Part shown: in pieces, positions 16,288 through 23,416 of the stretch
Layout: every line of letters begins with the position of its first letter
How positions within the stretch are numbered: the first letter of the stretch is position 1
Origin: Haloferax massiliensis
GTDB taxonomy: Archaea > Halobacteriota > Halobacteria > Halobacteriales > Haloferacaceae
Assembly: GCF_001368915.1 (NCBI RefSeq)
Contig: NZ_CSTE01000002.1
Coordinates: forward strand, 699,881-749,484
Reading direction: 5' to 3'
DNA: 49,604 bases
Notes under the pieces: model-generated
What the model saw: the letters and a program-made list of their open reading frames with translations, nothing else
What the model was told of the DNA's origin: nothing
Database searches by the model: none
Program-made: the position numbers and the translations under genes

Positions 16288-17326
16288 GCTCGAATCGCTC
16301 GAACCTGCTCGCGCGGTCCGAATGTACCTGGAGGCCCGCCAGGACGAACTCGCGGACTGGACGTTGAAGTCCCACAAGTACCGACTCCGTGCGTTCGTCG
16401 AGTGGTGCGAAGAAGCGGGCGTCGACGACCTGACCGAGCTCGACGGCCGGGACCTCTACGAGTTCCGCGTCTGGAGGCGCGAAGGAAACTTCGGTGCGGA
16501 GGACGGCGAGACGCCGGAGGAGATCGCGCCGGTCACGCTCAAATCACAGCTCACTACGCTTCGGGCGTTCCTCCGGTTCGCGGCGAACATCCACGCGGTT
16601 CCCGAGGACTTCTACGAGCGGGTGCCGCTACCGAAGCTGTCCGGGACGGACGACGTGAGTGATTCGACGCTCGAACCGGACCGGGCAACTGACATCCTCG
16701 AATATCTCCACCGCTACCACTACGCTTCCCGGCGGCACGTCGAATTCGCGTTGCTGTGGGAGACGGGCGCGCGGATGGGCGCGATTCGTGGCCTCGACCT
16801 GCGTGACCTCGACCTCGACGGCCGGACGCCGGTCGTCCGGTACAAGCACCGGCCCGACCAGGGCACGCCCATCAAGAACGGCGAGAAAGGAGAGCGGTTC
16901 AACTCGGTGTCTGACCGGGTGGGCACGATGTTACAGGCGTACATCGACGGCCCGCGCGTCGACGCGACCGACGAGTTCGGTCGGAAGCCGCTACTGACGA
17001 CTTCTCACGGGCGCGTCTCGGCGAGTACGATTCGGCAGGACGTGTACGTGGTCACTCGCCCGTGCTGGCTGAATCAGGGTTGCCCGCACAATCGAGACAT
17101 CGAGACGTGCGAGGCGGTGGAGCTGAATCACGTCAGTACGTGTCCGTCTTCTCGGTCTCCCCACGACGTTCGGAAGGGCGTGGTTACGCTCTATCGGCGG
17201 GAGGAAGTGCCGCGTCGGGTGGTGTCTGACCGCCTCGACGCGAGCGACTTGGTGCTCGATAAGCACTATGACCGCCGTGGAGAGCGTGAGCGGGCCGAAC
17301 AGCGGCGGAATCACCTCCCGTGGTAG
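16280..17326 (+). CDS. Tyrosine recombinase / integrase
   Basis: 348 residues; catalyses insertion and excision at the tRNA-Arg site. N-terminal SAM-like core-binding domain (ADWTLKSHKYRLRAFVEWCE, DLTELDGRDLYEFRVWRRE). Catalytic residues in order: Arg in ETGARMGAIRGL near residue 168, a Lys-rich beta-hairpin PIKNGEKGERF, His-x-x-Arg in SPHDVRKGVVTLY near 295-298, DRLDAS near 315, and the nucleophile Tyr in LDKHYDRRGE near 331. Four cysteines near 268-291 in the segment CWLNQGCPHNRDIETCE and VSTCPSS may bind zinc. The gene ends 62 bp before the right attachment site. Start ATG 16280; its 5' region is duplicated just upstream. Confidence 0.86.
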   Translation: MSKLESLEPARAVRMYLEARQDELADWTLKSHKYRLRAFVEWCEEAGVDDLTELDGRDLYEFRVWRREGNFGAEDGETPEEIAPVTLKSQLTTLRAFLRFAANIHAVPEDFYERVPLPKLSGTDDVSDSTLEPDRATDILEYLHRYHYASRRHVEFALLWETGARMGAIRGLDLRDLDLDGRTPVVRYKHRPDQGTPIKNGEKGERFNSVSDRVGTMLQAYIDGPRVDATDEFGRKPLLTTSHGRVSASTIRQDVYVVTRPCWLNQGCPHNRDIETCEAVELNHVSTCPSSRSPHDVRKGVVTLYRREEVPRRVVSDRLDASDLVLDKHYDRRGERERAEQRRNHLPW

Positions 17327-17388
17327 AACAATGAGTGTTCGACATATCCGAACGCGAGAGGTGGTTTATATACCCCGTTCACGGAACC

Positions 17389-17402
17389 CCTGCAGCGCCC
17401 AT
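17389..17402 (+). repeat. Right attachment site (attR) of the element
   Basis: Exact copy of the 14-bp core CCTGCAGCGCCCAT found at the tRNA-Arg 3' end, 62 bp after the integrase stop. Confidence 0.88.
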
Positions 17403-17465
17403 GATTCTTCCGCGAACAACGTGAGCGGAGACCCATCTCCGCGACGGAGTTGAACTAGCGAGCGA

Positions 17466-17492
17466 GTGCGATTCAAATCCAGCCGCGCCTAT
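17466..17492 (+). pseudogene. Decayed tRNA-Arg 3' end
   Basis: GTGCGATTCAAATCC followed by AGCCGCGCCTAT matches the tRNA 3' end (GTGGGTTCAAATCC, TGCAGCGCCCAT) through the T-loop and in 9 of the last 12 bases. The upstream two thirds of a tRNA are not recognisable. It marks an older attachment site. Confidence 0.65.
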
Positions 17493-17564
17493 CATGAACT
17501 CCGGTTTTTCGTGGCGCGATTGAAACGCCGAGAGACAGATCCCGACGCTGTCTCCGAGGACACA

Positions 17565-17789
17565 CAGGACGAAGTGACGTTCCACCGCGACTGGGACGCC
17601 GATTCAGACTCGCTCGATGAGGAGTTGTTCGGCGGTTCGCTCGCGAACCTCGAACCGACGCTGGAGGCGTACGACCCGGACGACGCCGCGCCGTGGGCGT
17701 AGAACCTGCTGAGTGATCTGTTTTAGGAGCAGTTCGAGAGTTGGGAAGAGTTCCACGAGTTGCGTTTGTCTCAGAGTTCTACGGAGTAG
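17565..17789 (+). pseudogene. Fragment of a VP8-like ATPase gene with two stop codons
   Basis: Homologous to the last 75 codons of the intact ATPase (14433-14648): QDEVTFHRDWDADSDS, ELFGGSLANLEPTLEAYD and PDDAAPWA match nearly residue for residue. TAG at 17700-17702 replaces a TGG codon and TAG at 17724-17726 replaces CAG; the frame then continues EQFESWEEFHELR to a TAG at 17787-17789. The upstream 250 codons are gone. Confidence 0.88.
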
Positions 17790-17855
17790 CCAAACCTCCT
17801 GACTATCTGAGTTAACACCAGTACATATACTAATGGCACGTCGTCATTCTATCTC

Positions 17856-18596
17856 ATGTTCGAAGATCTCGATTCGCGGGTTTCAGATGTTGTCCAACAC
17901 TACTATATGACGCTATCTGGACAAGCTGAAGAACACGAGAAGTCTGATAACGTTGCTCATGGGCGACGCCCAGAGGTTCTTGGTGGCCAGCAAATGAATG
18001 GGTTCGCGGGACTGGTTGAGGAGCTACTAGTCGAGGCTGGCGTTCCCCGCGATGCTGTAAAGCACGACTATCATGCAACACTACCAGGATATTACCGACA
18101 CGAGAAGGAGTGGGATACTGCAGTTGTCTATAACGGCAACCTTCTGGCAGCCATTGAGTACAAGTCACAAGGTAGCTCGATTGGCAACAATCTGAATAAC
18201 CGTGCTGAAGAGGTCATTGGGAATAATACCGACATACTCAAAGCGTACGAAGAGGGTCTATTTGAACCATCACCCGCCCCGTGGATTGGTTACCTTATGT
18301 TATTTGTAGACGATGACGAGTCTAGAAAAACACGGTCTCTCCGAGAACCAAATTTCCCTGCAGATGACGAGTTCCAAAATGCAGGATATATTGACAGGAT
18401 GGAACTGCTTTGTCTTCGGATGCTACGTCAAAGGCTCGTTGATGGTGCGACATTCCTCTTGAGTAACGAAGACATAGGGATAAATGGCGAATACCGAGAA
18501 CCGAACGAAGAACTCGAATTCGAACGTTTTGCTCGATCACTTGTCTCTCATGTACAGGCCCATATCGACCACGAGCAAGATACATTGTTCGACTGA
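17856..18596 (+). CDS. PaeR7I/XhoI-family type II restriction endonuclease
   Basis: 246 residues. Predicted to cut CTCGAG when unmethylated. It matches the PaeR7I family along its length: GGQQMNGFAGLVEELLVEAG, LPGYYRHEKEWDTAVVYNGN, LLAAIEYKSQGSSIGNNLNN, RAEEVIGNNTDILKAYEEG, PAPWIGYLMLF, YIDRMELLCLRMLRQRLVDG and EPNEELEFERFARSL. The catalytic PD-(D/E)xK-like residues are Asp in EWDTAVV and Glu-x-Lys in IEYKSQ (near 88 and 101). AT-rich compared with the host, so imported. TATA-like TACATATAC lies about 35 bp upstream. Its methyltransferase partner follows after 53 bp on the same strand. Specificity is inferred from the family. Confidence 0.85.
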   Translation: MFEDLDSRVSDVVQHYYMTLSGQAEEHEKSDNVAHGRRPEVLGGQQMNGFAGLVEELLVEAGVPRDAVKHDYHATLPGYYRHEKEWDTAVVYNGNLLAAIEYKSQGSSIGNNLNNRAEEVIGNNTDILKAYEEGLFEPSPAPWIGYLMLFVDDDESRKTRSLREPNFPADDEFQNAGYIDRMELLCLRMLRQRLVDGATFLLSNEDIGINGEYREPNEELEFERFARSLVSHVQAHIDHEQDTLFD

Positions 18597-18602
18597 GATC
18601 TA

Positions 18603-18617
18603 CTCGAGTTTTATATA
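18603..18617 (+). promoter_or_regulatory. CTCGAG site abutting the TATA box of the methyltransferase gene
   Basis: CTCGAG (18603-18608) ends one base before TTTATATA (18610-18617), which is 33 bp before the methyltransferase ATG. The predicted recognition site therefore occupies the BRE position of the only promoter in the gap between the two R-M genes. The methylation state could tune TFB binding. Confidence 0.6.
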
Positions 18618-18649
18618 GTTTTAACTTCGATTATCTAGTAACTCTTGGT

Positions 18650-20014
18650 ATGAAAGGCCACGTTCCTACGCCACATGACCTGGCTGAAAAAATAGTCCAA
18701 CGTTTATTTCGAGATAGACAGCCTACGAAGAGTGACCGGATACTCTATCCTGGGTGTGGGACAGGACCTTTCGCTGCAGTTGTTGAGCAGGTTTGTGAAT
18801 CAGAGGGTTGGGGCCTTCCAGACGGGCTTGCTATTGAGACGAATCCAGAGCACTTGGATGCTGCACGAAATCGCGGCCTTGAGCACGTTGAGTTTGTCGA
18901 ACAAGATTATCTTGGACCTCAGATGCTTGAGTCGGAGACGTTTGATTTCATTGTAGGCAATCCACCGTATGTTCCCATTGAAGGTCTCTCGGGTGAAGAA
19001 AAGAACCGCTACAAAGAGGAGTTCTCGACTGCAGTCGGTCGATTCGACCTCTATCTATTATTCTACGAACGCTCTTTGGAACTACTATCTTCCGGTGGTG
19101 TTCTCTCTTTTATCACACCAGAAAAGTTCGAGTACGTCGATGCTGCTGAACCACTTAGACGGCTGCTCACCTCTGATAACTTCCACGTCGAAGATGTCGT
19201 TCATATCGACGAAGATTCGTTCTCGGGGTTGGTCACGTTCCCCTGTATTACGACAATTCGGCGTACGGAAACTGGACCCACCCATGTGAAACTAAGGGAT
19301 GGATCTACTCATACAACCGCGCTCCCAGAAGATGGTGAGAGTTGGGCCGCTTCAGTAAGAGGTGCTGACCTCGAGGATCTGGAAACTGGTACAACCCTCG
19401 GTGATGTCACGGTTCGTATCTCACCCGGAATGGCGACCGGTGCTGATTCTGTATTCGTCGCTGACCGTCAGGACGTTCCTGCACAACTCGTTCCAGATTG
19501 GATTTATCCTACTGTCTCTGGCCGTCAATTGAGATCAAATGACGGGCCGTACACGGATTCAGTGTTCATCTGTCCCTATCAAGAAGACGGGACGCTGCCA
19601 GACGAAGACGAACTTGGTGCCTTTGGTGACTGGGCCGAGCTTCACCGAGAACGCCTCGAAGACCGTTCTTGTGTGAAAAAGACTGGAAAGAGATGGTATG
19701 CGTGGCATGAAAATCCACCGATGCAGGACCTGTTACAGCCAAAGATAGTATTCAAGGACATCGCTAAAGAACCACGCTTCTGGGCGGAGAAAAAGGGAAC
19801 TGTTGTCCCAAAACACAGTGTGTACTATCTAATCCCGAAGGAAGACGTACCCTTCGACGAGCTGCTTGAATATCTGAATAGTCCCAAGGCACGGCTGTGG
19901 ATGGAATCTAACTGTCAGAAGGCAGCAAATGGGTTCTACCGCCTACAAAGCCGTGTTCTCCGTGACCTACCTGTACCAGCAGAGTGGTCAGAGACGTACC
20001 AAGCAACGTTGTGA
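18650..20014 (+). CDS. N6-adenine DNA methyltransferase, PaeR7I-type partner
   Basis: 454 residues; protects the predicted CTCGAG sites by methylating adenine. AdoMet-binding motif I is DRILYPGCGTGPFAAVV near residues 28-44, the acidic loop AIETNPEHLDAAR follows, and the catalytic motif IV is FDFIVGNPPYVPIEG near 98-112. The C-terminal half (VSGRQLRSND, KPKIVFKDI-type block KIVFKDIAKEPRFWAEKKG, KAANGFYRLQSRVL) is the TaqI/Eco57I-like target recognition domain. Lower GC than the host, like the endonuclease. It also contains a second CTCGAG at 19370-19375. Starts at the ATG at 18650 after its own promoter. Confidence 0.85.
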   Translation: MKGHVPTPHDLAEKIVQRLFRDRQPTKSDRILYPGCGTGPFAAVVEQVCESEGWGLPDGLAIETNPEHLDAARNRGLEHVEFVEQDYLGPQMLESETFDFIVGNPPYVPIEGLSGEEKNRYKEEFSTAVGRFDLYLLFYERSLELLSSGGVLSFITPEKFEYVDAAEPLRRLLTSDNFHVEDVVHIDEDSFSGLVTFPCITTIRRTETGPTHVKLRDGSTHTTALPEDGESWAASVRGADLEDLETGTTLGDVTVRISPGMATGADSVFVADRQDVPAQLVPDWIYPTVSGRQLRSNDGPYTDSVFICPYQEDGTLPDEDELGAFGDWAELHRERLEDRSCVKKTGKRWYAWHENPPMQDLLQPKIVFKDIAKEPRFWAEKKGTVVPKHSVYYLIPKEDVPFDELLEYLNSPKARLWMESNCQKAANGFYRLQSRVLRDLPVPAEWSETYQATL

Positions 20015-20055
20015 ATTAAAAAGCCGTTTCGAATTAACCTATCCATCCACCGCAC

Positions 20056-20104
20056 CCTTTACGGGGCGCTCGCTCACTCGCTGTTCTCTACTTCGCCGTT
20101 GACG
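20056..20104 (-). pseudogene. 3' end of the convergent winged-helix gene of the relict element
   Basis: GCTCACTCGCTGTTCTCT here (20072-20089) equals the end of the intact regulator gene (15327-15344) and encodes ENSE-stop on the minus strand; the block CCCTTTACGGGG before it is shared as well. The rest of the gene is deleted; similarity fades by about 20104. It defines the right limit of the relict that I can see. Confidence 0.7.
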
Positions 20105-20153
20105 AGCTCGCTACTGCGACAAAAAGTCAGTAGCTGTAACTCCGCGAGAACGG

Positions 20154-20537
20154 TCAGTCGCCTTGTTCCCTCGGCACGACCCGGACCGTCGCCGAGCGCG
20201 CGCGGTCGCTAATCATCGCGCTCAGATACGAACTCCCCTCGTACTTCTCTCGGTAGGCGTCGTCGATGCGGTCGTTTATCGGTCCGTCGACCGCCTCGAA
20301 GGCGACCGCTTTGGTCTCGTCGTTGACTTCGATTCGCCCCGCGTTCTCCCGGACGGCGGCCTGATACCAACTGGAGTCTCGGCCGTTGTAGGCGCGCACG
20401 TACAGACCGTCGTCGACGCGAACGGACCAGACTCGGGTCGGCGTGCCGTACGTCTCGCCGTCCTCGCGGAACGGCGCGACGTACAGGTCGTTGGGGGCCG
20501 CGATTTCGCGCAGTTCGGCGTCGTCCCACGCGGTCAT
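20154..20537 (-). CDS. DUF2255 family protein
   Basis: 127 residues. Contains WSVRVDDGLYVRAYNGRDSS, WYQAAVRENAGRIEV and IDDAYREKYEGSSYLSAM, the signature of the DUF2255 (split-barrel, nitroreductase/FMN-binding-like) family of unknown function. It starts with the ATG at 20537. First chromosomal gene after the element relict. Role unknown. Confidence 0.8.
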   Translation of the reverse strand: MTAWDDAELREIAAPNDLYVAPFREDGETYGTPTRVWSVRVDDGLYVRAYNGRDSSWYQAAVRENAGRIEVNDETKAVAFEAVDGPINDRIDDAYREKYEGSSYLSAMISDRARSATVRVVPREQGD

Positions 20538-20800
20538 CGGCGAACCTCCTCGTCTGTCCCACAGCGGCGGAGACGGGAACGGTGGGCGCTCGCACCCACC
20601 CGTCGCTGTTCGCGTGCAGTGGTCGCCCTGCGACAGCAGTCGGCTCTTTTTCCCGCGGGTCGAATCGGTCTCGTCGCCATGACTAGGATAACGACGGTAA
20701 ATCGCTTGAGGGTACTGCTGTACGAAAAGCCCGTTTAAATAGCCGTCCGGGGATCAGAACGCGTCGATGACGGGCGACATCGACACGCGACCGCGACGAG

Positions 20801-21751
20801 TTAGTTCGACGCGGACTCGTCGTCGCCGGGCGTGAGGATAATCTTCCCGCGGGCGTGTTTCTCCTCGCTCAGTCGGTGGGCCTCCCGCGCTTCGGAGAGC
20901 GGCAACACCGTGTCGAGCGTCACCGAGACGGTGCCGTCTGCGAGTAGTTCGGTGATGGCTTCGAACCAGTCTCCGTTCCAGCGGACGTTCGTCATGATCG
21001 CTTCGACGCCCTGTTCGTCCGCCAGTTCCTGTTGCTCGGGGGTCGGCGGGCTCGGGAGCTTGTCGATGACACCGCCTTCCTTCAGGGTTTCGAGGGACTG
21101 GTCGAACGTCTCTCCGCCGACGCCGTCGATCACTCCGTCGACCGGGTCGAGCACTTCTTCGAAGCGCTGCTCGCGGTAGTTGACGAACTCGTCGACGCCG
21201 AGCTCTCGGAGGTACTCCTCGTTCGATCCCGAGGCGGTGCCGATGACGTGGAGGTCCCGCTCCCGTGCGAACTGGACGGCGAAGTGACCCACACCGCCGG
21301 CCGCGGCGTGGATGAGAACGCGGTCGCCGGCGTCTACATCGACCGCCTCTAGTGCCTGCCACGCGGTCAGCGCCGCCATCGGGACGCCGGCCGCTTCCTC
21401 GAAGCTGAGCGACGCCGGTTTCCGCACGAGCTCGTCTTCCGGCGCGGTGACGGCTTCGGCGTACGTGCCGCCGCCGTACTCGAACTCGACGAGACCGAAC
21501 ACCTCGTCGCCGCCCTCCAGGTCGCTCACGTCGGAACCGACAGCGTCGACGACGCCGGCGGCGTCCCAACCGACCATCCACGGGAGTTCGTCGCGCTCGA
21601 CGAGGCCTTTCCGCGTCATCCAGTCGACCGGGTTCACGCCGGCGGCGCGCACCCGCACGCGCACTTCGTCGGGGGCCGGTTCCGGCTCGTCTACGTCTTC
21701 GTACCGGAGGACATCCGGGCTACCGTACTCGTGAATACGTACTGCTTTCAT
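20801..21751 (-). CDS. Zinc-free medium-chain NADP-dependent oxidoreductase (quinone reductase-like)
   Basis: 316 residues of the MDR superfamily. N-terminal GroES-like fold (MKAVRIHEYGSPDVLRYEDV, AAGVNPVDWMTRKG) lacks zinc-ligand cysteines; the Rossmann part has HAAAGGVGHFAVQFAR with the AxxGxxG loop. These enzymes reduce quinones or activated double bonds with NADPH. Start ATG at 21751, six residues after a longer in-frame option. The promoter shows a TATA box and a dyad (see 21799-21822). Its neighbour is a cupin gene with a matching promoter element. Confidence 0.85.
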   Translation of the reverse strand: MKAVRIHEYGSPDVLRYEDVDEPEPAPDEVRVRVRAAGVNPVDWMTRKGLVERDELPWMVGWDAAGVVDAVGSDVSDLEGGDEVFGLVEFEYGGGTYAEAVTAPEDELVRKPASLSFEEAAGVPMAALTAWQALEAVDVDAGDRVLIHAAAGGVGHFAVQFARERDLHVIGTASGSNEEYLRELGVDEFVNYREQRFEEVLDPVDGVIDGVGGETFDQSLETLKEGGVIDKLPSPPTPEQQELADEQGVEAIMTNVRWNGDWFEAITELLADGTVSVTLDTVLPLSEAREAHRLSEEKHARGKIILTPGDDESASN

Positions 21752-21798
21752 GGGTGGGACGTACCTCAATGGAGGCGCAGAAGCTCCCTGAACTCGGC

Positions 21799-21822
21799 GC
21801 TATCTACAAAGTAGATTTAAAT
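21799..21822 (-). promoter_or_regulatory. Promoter with dyad, oxidoreductase gene
   Basis: On the plus strand GCTATCTA (21799-21806) is followed 17 bp from its start by TTTAAAT (21816-21822), the minus-strand TATA box. ATCTAC-AAA-GTAGAT (21802-21816) is a perfect dyad that overlaps the TATA and lies between it and the expected start of transcription, the place for a repressor. The cupin promoter shares the GCTATCTA/TTTAAAT pair with the same spacing. Confidence 0.55.
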
Positions 21823-21948
21823 ACTGACGCGTGTCGTCCGCCACCCGGGCGGCCACCGCGCGGCTCCGAGACGGCGGCCGGGTCGCAAACGAGCCGCCGG
21901 TGGCGGAGTTAGGGCTGGGCCGGGTTCAGTTTCGGTCGCGGCGGTAGG

Positions 21949-22356
21949 TTAGCGCTCCGACGCCGGGCCGTACTCCTCGTCGCTGACGTGTTCTAACCAG
22001 GAGACGGCCTCGCCGTCCTGTTCTTCCTGGATGGCGATGTGAGTCATCGCGTTTTCGGGCGTCGCGCCGTGCCAGTGCTTTTCGCCCGGCGGGAACCAGA
22101 CCACGTCGCCCGCGCGAATCTGTTTGATCTCTCCGCCTTCGCGTTGCACGAGGCCGCACCCGCTCGTCACGATTAGTCGCTGGCCGAGGGGGTGTGTGTG
22201 CCACGCGGTGCGAGCGCCCGGCTCGAACGTGACGCTCGCCGCGGCCGCGCGGGCCTCCCCCTGGGCGTCGAACAGGGGATCGATTCGGGTGTCTCCCGTG
22301 AAGTATTCCTCGGGTCCTTCGACGGACGGGTTCGTACCGGCTTCGGTGATATCCAT
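21949..22356 (-). CDS. Cupin-domain protein
   Basis: 135 residues with a single cupin barrel. Motif 1 is [16 protein letters not shown] (His-x-His plus downstream residues), motif 2 is [16 protein letters not shown], together a 3-His metal site. The N-terminus [20 protein letters not shown] and [20 protein letters not shown] resemble the cupin proteins related to carboxymuconolactone decarboxylase fusions and mandelonitrile-lyase-like enzymes. ATG at 22356 preferred to a GTG four codons upstream. Its promoter element suggests joint control with the oxidoreductase. Confidence 0.83.
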   Translation of the reverse strand: MDITEAGTNPSVEGPEEYFTGDTRIDPLFDAQGEARAAAASVTFEPGARTAWHTHPLGQRLIVTSGCGLVQREGGEIKQIRAGDVVWFPPGEKHWHGATPENAMTHIAIQEEQDGEAVSWLEHVSDEEYGPASER

Positions 22357-22402
22357 GATTGTCTCCACCCCTCAGTCGGGTGTCGTACGACTTGGTTTCG
22401 AT

Positions 22403-22426
22403 GCTATCTAGAAGGGACGTTTAAAT
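22403..22426 (-). promoter_or_regulatory. Promoter of the cupin gene with shared motif
   Basis: GCTATCTA (22403-22410) and TTTAAAT (22420-22426) repeat the pair seen at 21799-21822 with the same 17-bp offset. Here the second half of the dyad is absent (GAAGGGACG instead of AAAGTAGAT). Confidence 0.5.
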
Positions 22427-22478
22427 GCGGTCGTCAGTTCGGCGTTCCGGCCGTCAGCACACGAAGACAGACTCGCCG

Positions 22479-23156
22479 TTATCTGCTGACCGTGTTGACC
22501 TGCGCCTGCGAGCCGAGCGCGGAGGTGAGAAGCTGACGCTCGCCGCGGCGGAGGAGACTCGACATCGACGGTTGCGAGATGTCCATCTCCTGGGCGAGCT
22601 CTTCGGTCGAAACCTGCCGCGGGCTCTCGTAGTACCCCCGAGAGATTGCGAGCGTCAACGCCTCCTGTTGGCGGTCGGTCAGCCCGTACTGCGATGACTC
22701 GTCGCGTTCCCGCGGGTTCTGCGTGATGGAGATGAGCTCGATGGAGATGCCGTACTCCTCACAGCGGGTCCGCATCCCGTTGAACGCGTTGTAGTTCTGA
22801 AAGAGCTTCTTTTCGTACCACCCCTCCGGCGTGACGACCGTCCGCTCCATCTGGGTCGCGGTGAACCGCTCGGGGGCGAACGCTTCCGAGACGACGTCGT
22901 CGAGTTCGATAGTGGTCTGGAAGACGTCTTTGCCGCTCGCGCGGCCGAGCGCGTCGGCCGCGACGACTTCGTCGAACGCGAGGAGGTCGGCTTCGGACAC
23001 GCCCGCGTCGGGCTCGACGTAGACCATGAAGACGCGGGAGTTCCCCTCGTGACAGAGCCCGTGTACGCACTCGATTTGGTTCGACGGGACCGATTGTGCG
23101 AGACTGACGAACGGCAGGGCAGACGAGCGAATAACGATCTCTGTAGTGATAGTCAC
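22479..23156 (-). CDS. HTH_10-family transcriptional regulator (bacterio-opsin-activator type)
   Basis: 225 residues. The C-terminal HTH_10 domain reads LTDRQQEALTLAISRGYYES, PRQVSTEELAQEMDISQPSM, SSLLRRGERQLL, diagnostic for this haloarchaeal class. The N-terminal sensor part has RVFMVYVEPDAGVSEADLLA and WYEKKLFQNYNAFNGMRTRC. I chose the GTG at 23156 (VTITTEIVIRSSALPF) because the family starts with such a beta-strand; a GTG 30 codons upstream is the alternative. It is a candidate controller of the adjacent cupin and oxidoreductase genes. Confidence 0.8.
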   Translation of the reverse strand: MTITTEIVIRSSALPFVSLAQSVPSNQIECVHGLCHEGNSRVFMVYVEPDAGVSEADLLAFDEVVAADALGRASGKDVFQTTIELDDVVSEAFAPERFTATQMERTVVTPEGWYEKKLFQNYNAFNGMRTRCEEYGISIELISITQNPRERDESSQYGLTDRQQEALTLAISRGYYESPRQVSTEELAQEMDISQPSMSSLLRRGERQLLTSALGSQAQVNTVSR

Positions 23157-23416
23157 GAGACCGAAATAGGCTCTGTTCGAAGATAACTGTCCGGGTGTGT
23201 CCCGGTTGGGACCGACCGTCTCGCGTCCCAACGGGGCGTCACTCACTGGAACGCACGTCGGACTGACGGTGCTTCGACGGCTCGTCTCGGAGGTTCACCC
23301 TCACGTTCCAAGCTCGCTTCCCCGACGGACTTCACAACCCAAACTCGCGCCGCGCCGAACCCCCGATTCTGCTAGGCACAACCCAGTTAGGGATGGCTCC
23401 CCTCATATCCAACCAC

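Larger units (their letters stand above)
17466..20104 (+). mobile_element. Relict of a second, related integrated element carrying an R-M system
   Basis: Left to right: a decayed tRNA-Arg 3' end (17466-17492), DNA resembling the left end of the intact element (GCCGAGAGAC and neighbours near 17527, compare 6332), a broken 3' part of the ATPase gene (17565-17789), a restriction-modification pair, and the last codons of the convergent winged-helix gene with its conserved upstream block (20056-20104). Rep, envelope and integrase genes are missing. This is what remains after an older insertion at the same tRNA was mostly deleted while the cargo was kept. The right border is not marked by a visible att copy. 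Confidence 0.72.

Noticed and set aside
17312-17402. Insertion sequence at the right end of the element
   Set aside because: No transposase fragment or terminal inverted repeats; the boundary is fully explained by the att repeat.
20538-20680. 46-codon arginine/cysteine-rich ORF ending in ATGA overlap with the DUF2255 start
   Set aside because: Arginine-rich composition typical of a shifted frame, no conserved features; the overlap alone is weak evidence.
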